Part shown: piece after piece, positions 16,811-24,093 of the stretch | Numbering within the stretch: position 1 is the stretch's first letter | Layout: each line of letters starts with the position of its first letter | From: Flavobacteriales bacterium UBA5933 | GTDB lineage: Bacteria > Bacteroidota > Bacteroidia > Flavobacteriales > Weeksellaceae | Direction of reading: 5' to 3' | DNA length: 28,218 nt | Assembly (NCBI GenBank): GCA_002430925.1 | Contig: DJDD01000057.1 | Coordinates: 397-28,614, forward strand | Notes under the pieces: model-generated | Seen by the model: only the letters and a program-made list of their open reading frames with translations | What the model was told of the DNA's origin: nothing | Databases searched by the model: none | Translations under genes and position numbers: made by a program

Positions 16811-17421
16811 TGAATTACAATTTTATTGCACCATATTATCATTTTCTCAGTAGTTTGTTTTTTTTGAACAGACAACATCTTGCTCATTTTACAGTATTAA
16901 ATTACATAAATGAAAATGATAGAATATTGTGGATAGGAGGAGGGGCAGGAAAATTTCTTCCAGAACTAGATAAATTAGATAAAAAATTAACAATTGATTA
17001 TATAGATTTTTCTTCTAAAATGATTGAATTAGCACAAGAACAATCTTATTCTAATTTGACAATAAATTTTATTACTGCAGATATTTTAGATTATCAATTA
17101 GTAGAAAAATATGATGTGGTAATGACAACCTTTTTATTCGATCATTTTTCTCAACAAATAGCAGAAACTTTATTTTATAAAATTAGTGACAAGCTTAAAA
17201 ACAATGGAATTTGGTTTTATGTAGATTTTATTCAAAATCAAACCACTTGGCAAAAAAGTATAACTCGATTAATGATTTTATTTTTTAAAATAATTGCAGG
17301 TTTAAATGTATCAAGTTTACCAAAGATGAATTTATTATTTAATAGAACTTATGAAATTAATACACGTAAATTATTTTTCAGAACATACATAGAAAGTATA
17401 GTTTATAGAAAAAAAGTATAA
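16810..17421 (+). CDS. Class I SAM-dependent methyltransferase
   Basis: This 203-aa protein carries the SAM-binding motif I WIGGGAGKFLPEL (about residues 41-53), motif II IDFSSKMIELA and the motif IV region DVVMTTFLFDHF. The C-terminal part contains a hydrophobic amphipathic stretch (LMILFFKIIAGL), which suggests membrane association. It is translationally coupled to the upstream UbiA-like gene. In quinone pathways a UbiA/MenA prenyltransferase and UbiE-type methyltransferase act in sequence, so a similar lipid modification is possible, but the substrate is not known. Confidence 0.82.
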   Translation: MNYNFIAPYYHFLSSLFFLNRQHLAHFTVLNYINENDRILWIGGGAGKFLPELDKLDKKLTIDYIDFSSKMIELAQEQSYSNLTINFITADILDYQLVEKYDVVMTTFLFDHFSQQIAETLFYKISDKLKNNGIWFYVDFIQNQTTWQKSITRLMILFFKIIAGLNVSSLPKMNLLFNRTYEINTRKLFFRTYIESIVYRKKV

Positions 17422-17444
17422 TGTAAGAGTAATTAAAGTTACTT

Positions 17445-17633
17445 AAACTTTATATGTACTTTTTTAGGGCAATTGCTTCGCACCGGCTTTTACGCTATAT
17501 CTTTTTAGATTGGGCATATACTTTTATTTTGTCATTGCATTTTGAATTGGTCATCGAACGAAGTCAAAATGCAATAACCAATCTAAAAAGGATGCCGCTT
17601 CAATCACTATTGCAGATTAATAACTAATAAACA
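17445..17633 (-). repeat. Interspersed structured repeat, copy C
   Basis: This copy is in reverse orientation. On the plus strand GGGCAATTGCTTCG, GCTTTTACGCTATAT, arm CTTTTTAGATTGG (17501-17513), a 64-nt loop, arm CCAATCTAAAAAG (17578-17590) and GATGCCGCTTCAATCACTATTGCA. The two arms pair perfectly. The loop holds a second perfect 12-bp hairpin (17534-17545 with 17564-17575). Homology to copy D continues left of GCAATAG (GTTATT...). It fills the space between the convergent methyltransferase and desaturase genes. Confidence 0.85.
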
Positions 17634-17671
17634 AATACTAGAAAATTAAACAAATAGTTTAAATAACATAA

Positions 17672-17710
17672 ATTAAAAATATTCACTTCCATGAAGTGAA
17701 TATTTTTAAT
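17672..17710. terminator. Bidirectional terminator between methyltransferase and desaturase
   Basis: A 17-bp perfect stem (17672-17688 with 17694-17710, 5-nt loop) has A-rich and T-rich ends. It abuts the desaturase stop at 17713. Confidence 0.85.
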
Positions 17711-17712
17711 TT

Positions 17713-18468
17713 TTACATATAATCTGTATCTAATTTACCTTTCTTGAACTGAATAATATTAAGTTTATTCATAGCCCAAATACAAGGATACATAGGATCA
17801 AATTCCCATTTTTTTACTGCAAAATTTGGTCTTCCTCCAAATTTGTGATGATTGTTATGTAAACACTCTCCCCACATCAACCAGTCGATAGGCATTAAGT
17901 TAGTAGAAGTATCACCTACATCAAAATTACGATATCCTAATTTATGAGAAAACCAATTTATAACAACACCATGAAGTGGACTCATTAAAACTTGTAGTGG
18001 TATAAAAACAAAATATGTCCATAATGGAGCATCAACTGCCACATACAATAAAATGTATATTAAAACCCATCCTAATCTTACAGCATTATTACCTGCAAAT
18101 TTATCCCAAGCTCTCCAAGAAGGAACTCCTTTTTTAAATTTAGCGAGTACATTTACTTTATCTAAATCAATTTGATTATATACAATTCTTGTTCTCCACA
18201 TCATAGAAAAGAAATTACTATCGAATTGAGGAGAATGAGGGTCTTTTTCAGTATCTGCATAAGCATGATGATGTCTGTGCATTACGCCATAAGTATAAGG
18301 ACTTAAATATGATGACCCTTGAAATATCCAAGATAAAACATGAAATGTTTTTTCCCAAGCTCTAGACATTGTGAACATCGCATGAGATGCATATCTGTGA
18401 TGAAAAAAAGTTTGGAAAAATAAAGACGCATACCAATGTATGACGAATATAATGATTACTGCTGTCAT
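17713..18468 (-). CDS. Membrane fatty-acid (acyl) desaturase
   Basis: This 251-aa protein carries the three histidine boxes of the diiron desaturase family: HHRYASH (residues 23-29), HRHHH (64-68) and HNNHH (204-208), plus NWFSH (about 171-175). Hydrophobic helices flank the boxes. Such enzymes introduce a double bond into acyl chains, usually at delta-9, using oxygen and an electron donor, and so adjust membrane fluidity. It is a short family member but complete. Its promoter and the divergent DUF4442 gene share an 89-nt gap. The electron donor is not encoded beside it. Confidence 0.92.
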   Translation of the reverse strand: MTAVIIIFVIHWYASLFFQTFFHHRYASHAMFTMSRAWEKTFHVLSWIFQGSSYLSPYTYGVMHRHHHAYADTEKDPHSPQFDSNFFSMMWRTRIVYNQIDLDKVNVLAKFKKGVPSWRAWDKFAGNNAVRLGWVLIYILLYVAVDAPLWTYFVFIPLQVLMSPLHGVVINWFSHKLGYRNFDVGDTSTNLMPIDWLMWGECLHNNHHKFGGRPNFAVKKWEFDPMYPCIWAMNKLNIIQFKKGKLDTDYM

Positions 18469-18487
18469 TACTAATTTAAAATTTTAG

Positions 18488-18495
18488 CAAATATA
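18488..18495 (-). promoter_or_regulatory. Desaturase promoter -7 box
   Basis: On the minus strand TATATTTG matches TAnnTTTG exactly, in the same CGTTATATTTG context as upstream of lpd. The predicted leader is about 13 nt. No well-spaced TTTG -33 box is seen. Confidence 0.5.
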
Positions 18496-18557
18496 ACGTT
18501 TAGATTTGTTATATTGGGTATTCAAAATCATAGAATCACTAATTATTTTTATTTATA

Positions 18558-19007
18558 ATGAATAAAAAATTATTTAAAAGCATTCTTACTACCCAAATAC
18601 CAATAGCTTGGATAGCTGGAGTAAGATTAGAATCGTGGCAAGAAAATGAATTGTCAATTCGTGTAAAACTTGGTTTTTTAAACCAAAATCCATTTAAAAG
18701 TATGTTTTGGGCTGTGCAAGGTATGGCTGCAGAATTTTCTTCAGGATTGATTGCTCAGGATAAAATTGTTCAATCGGGCAAAAATATTTCAATGCTTGTT
18801 TTAGGTATGCAATCCAAATTTGTAAAAAAAGCAGTCGGTAAAATAGTTTTTACTTGTACGGATGGATTAGCTATACAAGAAGCTATAACCAAAGCAATAG
18901 AAACGAATGAAGGTGTAACATTAAATGTTACAAGTAGAGGAGTAGATGAAGCTGGAGATTTAGTTTCTGAATTTCAATTTACGTGGACATTTAAAGTAAG
19001 AAATTAA
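18558..19007 (+). CDS. DUF4442 (hotdog-fold, PaaI-like) protein
   Basis: This 149-aa cytoplasmic protein matches the DUF4442 pattern: VRLESWQENELSIRVKLGFLNQNPFKSMFWAVQGMAAEFSSG, then a KFVKKAVGKIVFTC strand and a final VSEFQFTWTFK strand. The family has a hotdog fold related to acyl-CoA thioesterases, so an acyl-thioester substrate is likely but unproven. It is divergent from the desaturase, which fits a lipid-related role (inference). A terminator follows 7 nt after the stop. Confidence 0.8.
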   Translation: MNKKLFKSILTTQIPIAWIAGVRLESWQENELSIRVKLGFLNQNPFKSMFWAVQGMAAEFSSGLIAQDKIVQSGKNISMLVLGMQSKFVKKAVGKIVFTCTDGLAIQEAITKAIETNEGVTLNVTSRGVDEAGDLVSEFQFTWTFKVRN

Positions 19008-19013
19008 AATTTA

Positions 19014-19049
19014 AAAAAATATCCATGAATTTGTTCATGGATATTTTTT
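19014..19049. terminator. Bidirectional terminator between DUF4442 and the 118-aa gene
   Basis: A 16-bp perfect stem (19014-19029 with 19034-19049, 4-nt loop), with A-run left and T-run right, lies between two convergent stop codons. Confidence 0.88.
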
Positions 19050-19058
19050 AATAATTAT

Positions 19059-19415
19059 CTATTGATTATTCTTTAGTATTTCTTCAAAAAAAGTTTTAGA
19101 ATCATCGTCAAAAGTTGGTTTTTGTAAAAGTAATTGAGAAATTTTTACAATTTTATCAAAATCTTCTTGTGTAAAAAAATCTCCAAAATTATTACTACAA
19201 AAATCTCCTATGTTTCCTAAAACAACATGAACTTCCTCTTGGCTTAATTCTCCTTTTTGTTTCCAGCGTTGGCGAAATAAACTTGCTGCTAAGTATGATG
19301 AAATGTCAATTAAATCGTTGATAGAGATATTATCTCCATCTTTTAGTTTAGACATAATTAATGTGTCCATATCACGAAAAATTACATCTCTTATTGTTAA
19401 TTCTTTTTCTTCCAT
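19059..19415 (-). CDS. Hypothetical 118-aa protein
   Basis: This is a small acidic, mainly helical cytoplasmic protein with no signal peptide or membrane segment. I do not recognise a family. Visible features are an N-terminal LTIRDVIFRDMD segment, a central RQRWKQKGELSQEEVHVVLGNIGDF stretch and an acidic tail (PTFDDDSKTFFEEIL). An exact -7 box (19432-19439) overlaps the stop codon of the upstream pseudouridine synthase gene, so it probably has its own transcript as well as possible readthrough. The even codon pattern, own promoter and terminator support a real gene. Confidence 0.7.
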   Translation of the reverse strand: MEEKELTIRDVIFRDMDTLIMSKLKDGDNISINDLIDISSYLAASLFRQRWKQKGELSQEEVHVVLGNIGDFCSNNFGDFFTQEDFDKIVKISQLLLQKPTFDDDSKTFFEEILKNNQ

Positions 19416-19431
19416 TTTAATTTTTCTGTCA

Positions 19432-19439
19432 CAAAATTA
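19432..19439 (-). promoter_or_regulatory. -7 box for the 118-aa gene
   Basis: On the minus strand TAATTTTG matches TAnnTTTG exactly. The first bases of the box are the stop codon of the upstream gene (19437-19439). Confidence 0.45.
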
Positions 19440-21119
19440 GAGATTAAAATTAGCATCAACCTGAAATTTCATTATTTCTTTTGTTGTTGGATGCATAATT
19501 TCTAAAAATTCTGCATGTAAATGCAATCGTTTATCTTTTGTCCCATATAAATCATCACCAACAATTGGTGTATTAAGACCAAGTTGATGTGATGAATGCA
19601 TACGTAATTGATGTGTTCGACCTGTGATGGGATAAAAATAGATTAATGTTTTATTATTTTTTCGTTTAATCACTTCATAACGAGTTTTTGCAGCCTTCCC
19701 ATACTCATAACAAACCATTTGTCTTGGTCTATCTTCTAAATCAACACGCAAAGGTAAGTCTATTATTCCTTCATCATCAGTAACATTTCCATCTAATAAG
19801 GCAATATATCTTTTAGTTACTTTTCTTTTTATAAATTGTTGTTGTAGAAGTTTATGGCTTTCTTTATTTAATGCTAAAATTAAAATTCCTGAAGTAGACA
19901 TATCTAATCGATGAATAATAATTGGTCCTGTCGCATTAGGATATTTATGTTTTATTCTTAAATAAACTGAATCTTTGATTTCAATTCCAGGAACAGATAA
20001 AAATTCTTCTGGTTTGTTAATTACAACAATATCATTGTCTTCGTATAAAACTTCTAATTCTTTAATATTAGAATTTTGAGTTAGAAGTAAATTTTCGTTC
20101 AATTCAATTCCTTTCAACATATGTCCTAAAATAGGCTCACATTTTCCCGTACAAGCAGGATAAAAATGTTTATGTTTTCTTACTTCAGATTTTGGAGAAT
20201 CTCCCCACCAAAATTCTGCCATACAAATTGGTTGTAAGTCATTAAGAAAAGCATATTGTAATAATTTTGGCGCTGCACATTCACCTGCAGCAGCTGGAGG
20301 TTTTTGAAAAGCTGTTTGTTCAAAAATAGTTCTTAATCCTTTTTTTTCTTTAAATTGATTAAGAAATTGATATTGATCAAATAGTTGATTTTGAAGAGCG
20401 TTTGATTTATTTTTTCGTTCTTCTTTTAAAGACTCAATTTCAGTTTTATAATTGTTTATTTTTTCTAAAATTTCATTTCTAGTCGATTCAATTTCTTCAT
20501 TTAATTTTCGAAATTCATATTTATCTCTCAAACTTTGTTTGATTAAGTCTTCTTCAAATTCTTTAAAAGCATTTGTATCAGAGGATAAGTTAAAGGATTC
20601 TCTTTGTTTTTTTCGATCATTTTTATTTGATTTCAACACTTGTTTTCCTCTAACAATTCTTTCTTTAGATTCAGCTTCAAAATTTTCTAAGTAATTCTTT
20701 AATTGAATGAATTCAGGATTATTTTCTAGTTCTTCTAAAATAGCATTTATCTCATTTAAACGTTCTTCTTGTTCAAGAAAAAAACCTTGAGTATTTAGCA
20801 TATCAAATACAGGAGGAACAAACATTTTATGGTTATTTGTGTTTGCTAATTTTCCAGAAACAGCAGCAATATATCCAATTTCATCACATTCATTTTTTAC
20901 AACTAAAACTCCAAACATTTTACCAATAGGAGTAGAGTTTTCTATTTTTGATAAACCAAAATTATGATCAAAATCGAGCTGGTTTTCTAAATAATTTTGT
21001 AATTCTTTGGCTGCTAGTTTTGCTAAATTAGTTGGCTCATAATAAAATGGATAATCAAATTTTTTAGGGATTTCTATCTCAGAAATTGATTGCTTGAAGT
21101 ATTGAAAATAATCAGACAT
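19437..21119 (-). CDS. RluA-family pseudouridine synthase with long N-terminal extension
   Basis: The C-terminal about 210 residues form an RluA-type RNA pseudouridine synthase: LYEDNDIVVINKPEEFLSVPG, then the catalytic HRLDMSTSGILIL with Asp406 (numbered from the start at 21119), RYIALLDG and GRTHQLRMH. About 350 residues precede it: a helical charged coiled-coil region (about 120-260), then a Cys-containing block with AAGECAAPKLLQYAF and HFYPACTGKC. This long architecture occurs in a known RluA subgroup whose extension is not characterised. I chose Met at 21119 over 21137 because the -7 box at 21140-21147 would start transcription between them. The target RNA (rRNA or tRNA) is unknown. Confidence 0.88.
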   Translation of the reverse strand: MSDYFQYFKQSISEIEIPKKFDYPFYYEPTNLAKLAAKELQNYLENQLDFDHNFGLSKIENSTPIGKMFGVLVVKNECDEIGYIAAVSGKLANTNNHKMFVPPVFDMLNTQGFFLEQEERLNEINAILEELENNPEFIQLKNYLENFEAESKERIVRGKQVLKSNKNDRKKQRESFNLSSDTNAFKEFEEDLIKQSLRDKYEFRKLNEEIESTRNEILEKINNYKTEIESLKEERKNKSNALQNQLFDQYQFLNQFKEKKGLRTIFEQTAFQKPPAAAGECAAPKLLQYAFLNDLQPICMAEFWWGDSPKSEVRKHKHFYPACTGKCEPILGHMLKGIELNENLLLTQNSNIKELEVLYEDNDIVVINKPEEFLSVPGIEIKDSVYLRIKHKYPNATGPIIIHRLDMSTSGILILALNKESHKLLQQQFIKRKVTKRYIALLDGNVTDDEGIIDLPLRVDLEDRPRQMVCYEYGKAAKTRYEVIKRKNNKTLIYFYPITGRTHQLRMHSSHQLGLNTPIVGDDLYGTKDKRLHLHAEFLEIMHPTTKEIMKFQVDANFNL

Positions 21120-21139
21120 TGTATTGCTTAAAATCATTG

Positions 21140-21147
21140 CAAAGTTA
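21140..21147 (-). promoter_or_regulatory. -7 box of the pseudouridine synthase gene
   Basis: On the minus strand TAACTTTG matches TAnnTTTG exactly. Transcription would begin near 21133, which is downstream of the ATG at 21137 and favours the ATG at 21119. Confidence 0.5.
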
Positions 21148-21191
21148 TGATATACTGTGGGAATTAAGAAATATAATCTAAAGTTATGTTT

Positions 21192-21251
21192 TATATTAAA
21201 GTTATACTTGTAAATATTAATATCAATATCAATAGATGTAACTTTAATATA
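21192..21251. promoter_or_regulatory. Long-loop inverted repeat upstream of the peptidase gene
   Basis: TATATTAAAGTTA (21192-21204) and TAACTTTAATATA (21239-21251) are perfect complements 34 nt apart, followed by T-runs. They lie in the 243-nt gap between divergent genes (21119 and 21363). This could be an operator pair or the hairpin of a short transcript. The remainder of the gap is AT-rich with no gene seen. Confidence 0.3.
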
Positions 21252-21362
21252 TTTTTTAATTTTTTTTAAATCGATTTATTATAAAAATTATAATCTAAAT
21301 TGGTAAAATGCTGTGAAAAATAAAAATATTTTACTTAAATTGTTATTAAACAAGTTTTATAA

Positions 21363-22496
21363 ATGATTATCAAATATTTTTTATCATTATTTTTTCTATT
21401 TTTTTTAGCTAATTATGGAATTAAAGCACAGTATTTTAATGATTTTTATATTAAACAGCAATTAGGTTTTTATGAAGAAAAAGATTCTGATGCTTATAAT
21501 GCTTTAGAAGTCTTAAGAAAATTTATTTTGGAAAAAGATAAGCCATTATTTGTAAAGAGTTCGAATAATGATTATTTCGAAAAATTTATAAATACAGTAT
21601 TTAATCCTTATTTACCTCAAAATTTATATAGTTATGTTCCTACTACATATTATATAAAAAATAATGTAATTGTATTTGAAATAGATGTAATTGAATCTGC
21701 AGAAATTAATAATAAAACAATAAATATAGTTTATGCAAATGTTTTTATTCCAATAGATTTGAAGAAAAATTTAATTTTATTAGATGAAAAAAATATAGAT
21801 TTATTTCCAAATATTAACAGAATAAATTATAAAGGAATTAATGTAATTAGCAACCATGTTCTCAATAGTAAACGTGAAATTTTAGAGATAAAAAAATATA
21901 TTCATCAAAAATCAAAAGTTTTATCAATATCTAATAGTGTTTTGCAAAATGGGAATTTAACAATATTTACATCTAATAATCTAAATGATGGATATTTTTA
22001 TTATGGTATAAATAAGTATGTAAATTATGTTAATAATTACTCTAAAAACAAAATTTTTGCAGGAAATCGTCCATTATTTTATAAACATGAATTGATTCAC
22101 TATTTATTAAATCTTAAAACTAAAGATAAAATTAATCCAATAATTGATGAAGGACTTGCTACTTGGTTAGGTGGTTCAACGAAATATTCTTACAATCAAT
22201 TTTTAAAGAAATCTCTAGAAGGAAAATCAAATTCTGAAATAGATTTAATAATTGATAATTTCCTTTCAGATAACAATAGTGATAACAATAATAAGTATGA
22301 ATATTTTATCAGAAGTTTATTTGTAAATGCTGTATTCAAATCTGAAGAAAAACTTGACCAAATGATTTTAGATAAGTTAATTAATGGAAAGATGTATGAT
22401 TTTTCAATTAACCAGCTTATAAAAGAATTAAACTTAGATAAACACGAATTAAAGAAATTTATAAAAACTAAAATAAATGAAATCATTAAAAGTTAA
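21363..22496 (+). CDS. Putative secreted gluzincin-type metallopeptidase
   Basis: This 377-aa protein has a signal peptide (hydrophobic residues 5-19, likely cut after A-x-A-like IKA, residue 22). The segment YKHELIHYLLN holds an HExxH zinc motif (His242, Glu243, His246), and PIIDEGLATWLGG about 17 residues on supplies the third ligand Glu263 in the E-G-x-A-x-W context typical of gluzincins. Family-level assignment beyond this is not possible. The protein is rich in Asn, Lys and Ile and the gene is very AT-rich. It stands alone between divergent and convergent neighbours and is followed by interspersed repeat copy D. Extracytoplasmic location is expected; the substrate is unknown. Confidence 0.72.
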   Translation: MIIKYFLSLFFLFFLANYGIKAQYFNDFYIKQQLGFYEEKDSDAYNALEVLRKFILEKDKPLFVKSSNNDYFEKFINTVFNPYLPQNLYSYVPTTYYIKNNVIVFEIDVIESAEINNKTINIVYANVFIPIDLKKNLILLDEKNIDLFPNINRINYKGINVISNHVLNSKREILEIKKYIHQKSKVLSISNSVLQNGNLTIFTSNNLNDGYFYYGINKYVNYVNNYSKNKIFAGNRPLFYKHELIHYLLNLKTKDKINPIIDEGLATWLGGSTKYSYNQFLKKSLEGKSNSEIDLIIDNFLSDNNSDNNNKYEYFIRSLFVNAVFKSEEKLDQMILDKLINGKMYDFSINQLIKELNLDKHELKKFIKTKINEIIKS

Positions 22497-22560
22497 TATT
22501 AGATTTCTTTAAATTATTTTTTGAATAATGTTTACGAAGTCCTTTAGCATATCTTCAATA

Positions 22561-22722
22561 TTATTGGTTATTGATTTGCAATAGTGATTGAAGCGGCATC
22601 CTTTTTTGATTGGTTACACTTCGAAATGGAATGATAGAATAAAAATGTATGACCAATCAAAAAAGATATAGCGAAAAAGCACGCCCGAAGGGATTGCCCA
22701 AAAAAATAAAAATATAATTTTT
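22561..22722 (+). repeat. Interspersed structured repeat, copy D (best-preserved)
   Basis: Left flank TTTGCAATAGTGATTGAAGC and GGCATC, arm CTTTTTTGATTGG (22601-22613), a variable loop of about 39 nt, arm CCAATCAAAAAAG (22653-22665), then ATATAGCGAAAAAGCACGCC, CGAAGGGATTGCCC and an A-rich tail. The 13-nt arms pair perfectly, with one more pair inside. It lies between the convergent peptidase and DUF4241 genes and serves as reference for copies A, B, C and E. Confidence 0.88.
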
Positions 22723-22728
22723 AAAAAA

Positions 22729-22752
22729 ATCCTTTGAAAAAATTCAAAGGAT
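22729..22752 (-). terminator. Terminator of the DUF4241 gene
   Basis: A 10-bp stem ATCCTTTGAA / TTCAAAGGAT (22729-22738 with 22743-22752, loop AAAA) is followed on the minus strand by a T-run. It lies 33 nt after the stop. Confidence 0.75.
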
Positions 22753-22785
22753 CTAAAAAGTATTTTTTATTAATTAAAATGTGAT

Positions 22786-23544
22786 TTATAACCATTCGTC
22801 GTCATCGTCGCTATCTTCTAATTCAGCATCAATAAATTGAATGTAAAAAGCGATTACTTCTCCTTTATCATTGTAGCCGAAATAAGCAGGGTAAACACCT
22901 TCACCGAAACCAGCTTGGAAAATAGGCGTTTTAAACTCAGTTCCAGGAATTGTCCAATTTAACCAATCACCTTCTTCAGATTGATATTTAGGATTGTTTT
23001 TAGCATTTGCTACAAATAAATCATTAAAATAATCATCATAAAGATTTACATCATTTCCTTTACTTTCGAATTCATCAATGAATTTAACAAAAGATTCTTT
23101 AGCTTCAGCATCAACAATAGTAGTTAAACCACTTTCTATTGCAAAACCAAAGTATTCTCCTTCTTGTAATTCTTCAATTAATTCTATTCCTTTCATTGCC
23201 TCTTCATAGCGAACAGGTTTTTCGTTTGTGAAAGCAATTTTTACACAACCAATTAAATTTTCTACATCGCCATCATCTTCAAATTTAACAATGCTTGCAG
23301 AAACAGGGAAGTTTCCTTTTGGTGTTTCTATAAAGTAAGGATCTTTATCCATTGCTAGATATTCACCTAAAGGATCATTAACAAAGATTTTACCTGAAGG
23401 TAGAGAAATTTCGCCTAAACTAATTTGATCGATCTCAACTCCACCAATTTCTTTATCTGTAAAATATTTTTCTAAATCATTTGGAGCTAAAGTTAATTCT
23501 CTTTTAGCTTCCCAATTTTTTAACCATTCTGCTGTTGGATGCAT
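22786..23544 (-). CDS. DUF4241 domain protein
   Basis: This 252-aa acidic cytoplasmic protein matches DUF4241: LPSGKIFVNDPLGEY near residue 50, then PVSASIVKFEDDG, a YFGFAIESGLTTIVDAEA segment and the C-terminal signature FGEGVYPAYFGYNDKGEVIAFYIQF. The tail ends in a run of Asp/Glu. The family has no established biochemical role that I can cite. It is a single-gene unit with its own exact -7 box and terminator. Confidence 0.78.
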   Translation of the reverse strand: MHPTAEWLKNWEAKRELTLAPNDLEKYFTDKEIGGVEIDQISLGEISLPSGKIFVNDPLGEYLAMDKDPYFIETPKGNFPVSASIVKFEDDGDVENLIGCVKIAFTNEKPVRYEEAMKGIELIEELQEGEYFGFAIESGLTTIVDAEAKESFVKFIDEFESKGNDVNLYDDYFNDLFVANAKNNPKYQSEEGDWLNWTIPGTEFKTPIFQAGFGEGVYPAYFGYNDKGEVIAFYIQFIDAELEDSDDDDEWL

Positions 23545-23565
23545 AGTTTATATTTTTATACCGTA

Positions 23566-23573
23566 CAAAAGTA
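23566..23573 (-). promoter_or_regulatory. -7 box of the DUF4241 gene
   Basis: On the minus strand TACTTTTG matches TAnnTTTG exactly. The predicted leader is about 15 nt. No clear -33 box is seen. Confidence 0.5.
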
Positions 23574-23623
23574 CATTAAAATTTACTGTTAATGAATAAA
23601 GGATAATGTATTGTTTTGTTAAT

Positions 23624-23989
23624 TTACTTTAAATGATCTAAAAGCATTTCTGCTGTTGCAGGATTTGTAGCCAATGGTACGTTATGTACATCACACAATC
23701 GTAATAACATATTTACATCTGGTTCATGAGGATGTTTTCCCATAGGATCACGGAAAAATAAAACCATATTCGTTTTTCCTTCTACAACACGGGCCGCAAT
23801 TTGTGCATCTCCACCAAGAGGACCAGATAAAAACTTTGTAACTTCTAATCCTGTTTGTTCTGCAAATTTACCTGTTGTACCTGTTGCAACAAATTTGATG
23901 TCATTTTTATGTAATACCTCTTTATATTTCATTAAAAAATTTACCATTTCGGCTTTTTTCCCATCATGTGCAATCAATGCTATTTCCAT
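23624..23989 (-). CDS. mgsA: Methylglyoxal synthase
   Basis: This 121-aa enzyme converts dihydroxyacetone phosphate to methylglyoxal and phosphate, a bypass that releases phosphate from glycolytic intermediates. Family motifs are intact: IALIAHDGKK at the N-terminus (His8), VATGTTGK, the catalytic SGPLGGDAQIAARV (Asp61) and HPHEPDVNMLLRLC (His88, Asp91). It is slightly shorter at both ends than the E. coli enzyme but carries the whole fold. It is divergent from the PaaE-like reductase gene. Confidence 0.94.
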   Translation of the reverse strand: MEIALIAHDGKKAEMVNFLMKYKEVLHKNDIKFVATGTTGKFAEQTGLEVTKFLSGPLGGDAQIAARVVEGKTNMVLFFRDPMGKHPHEPDVNMLLRLCDVHNVPLATNPATAEMLLDHLK

Positions 23990-24017
23990 ATATATTTTTC
24001 TATTGAATCTAAAATCT

Positions 24018-24025
24018 TATTTTTG
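24018..24025 (+). promoter_or_regulatory. -7 box of the PaaE-like gene
   Basis: TATTTTTG matches TAnnTTTG exactly, 68 nt before the start codon. A short dyad CTATCA...TGATAG (24041-24062) lies just downstream in the predicted leader and could be an operator. Confidence 0.45.
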
Positions 24026-24093
24026 TACTAATTTAATAAACTATCATAAAATTATTTGATAGCTTTTAAAATTTATTTATAGTAAAAATAAAA

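Noticed and set aside
22196..22486. Minus-strand 96-codon frame within the peptidase gene
   Set aside because: Shadow of an AT-rich, Asn-rich coding sequence; Leu/Ser/Phe-rich translation without features.
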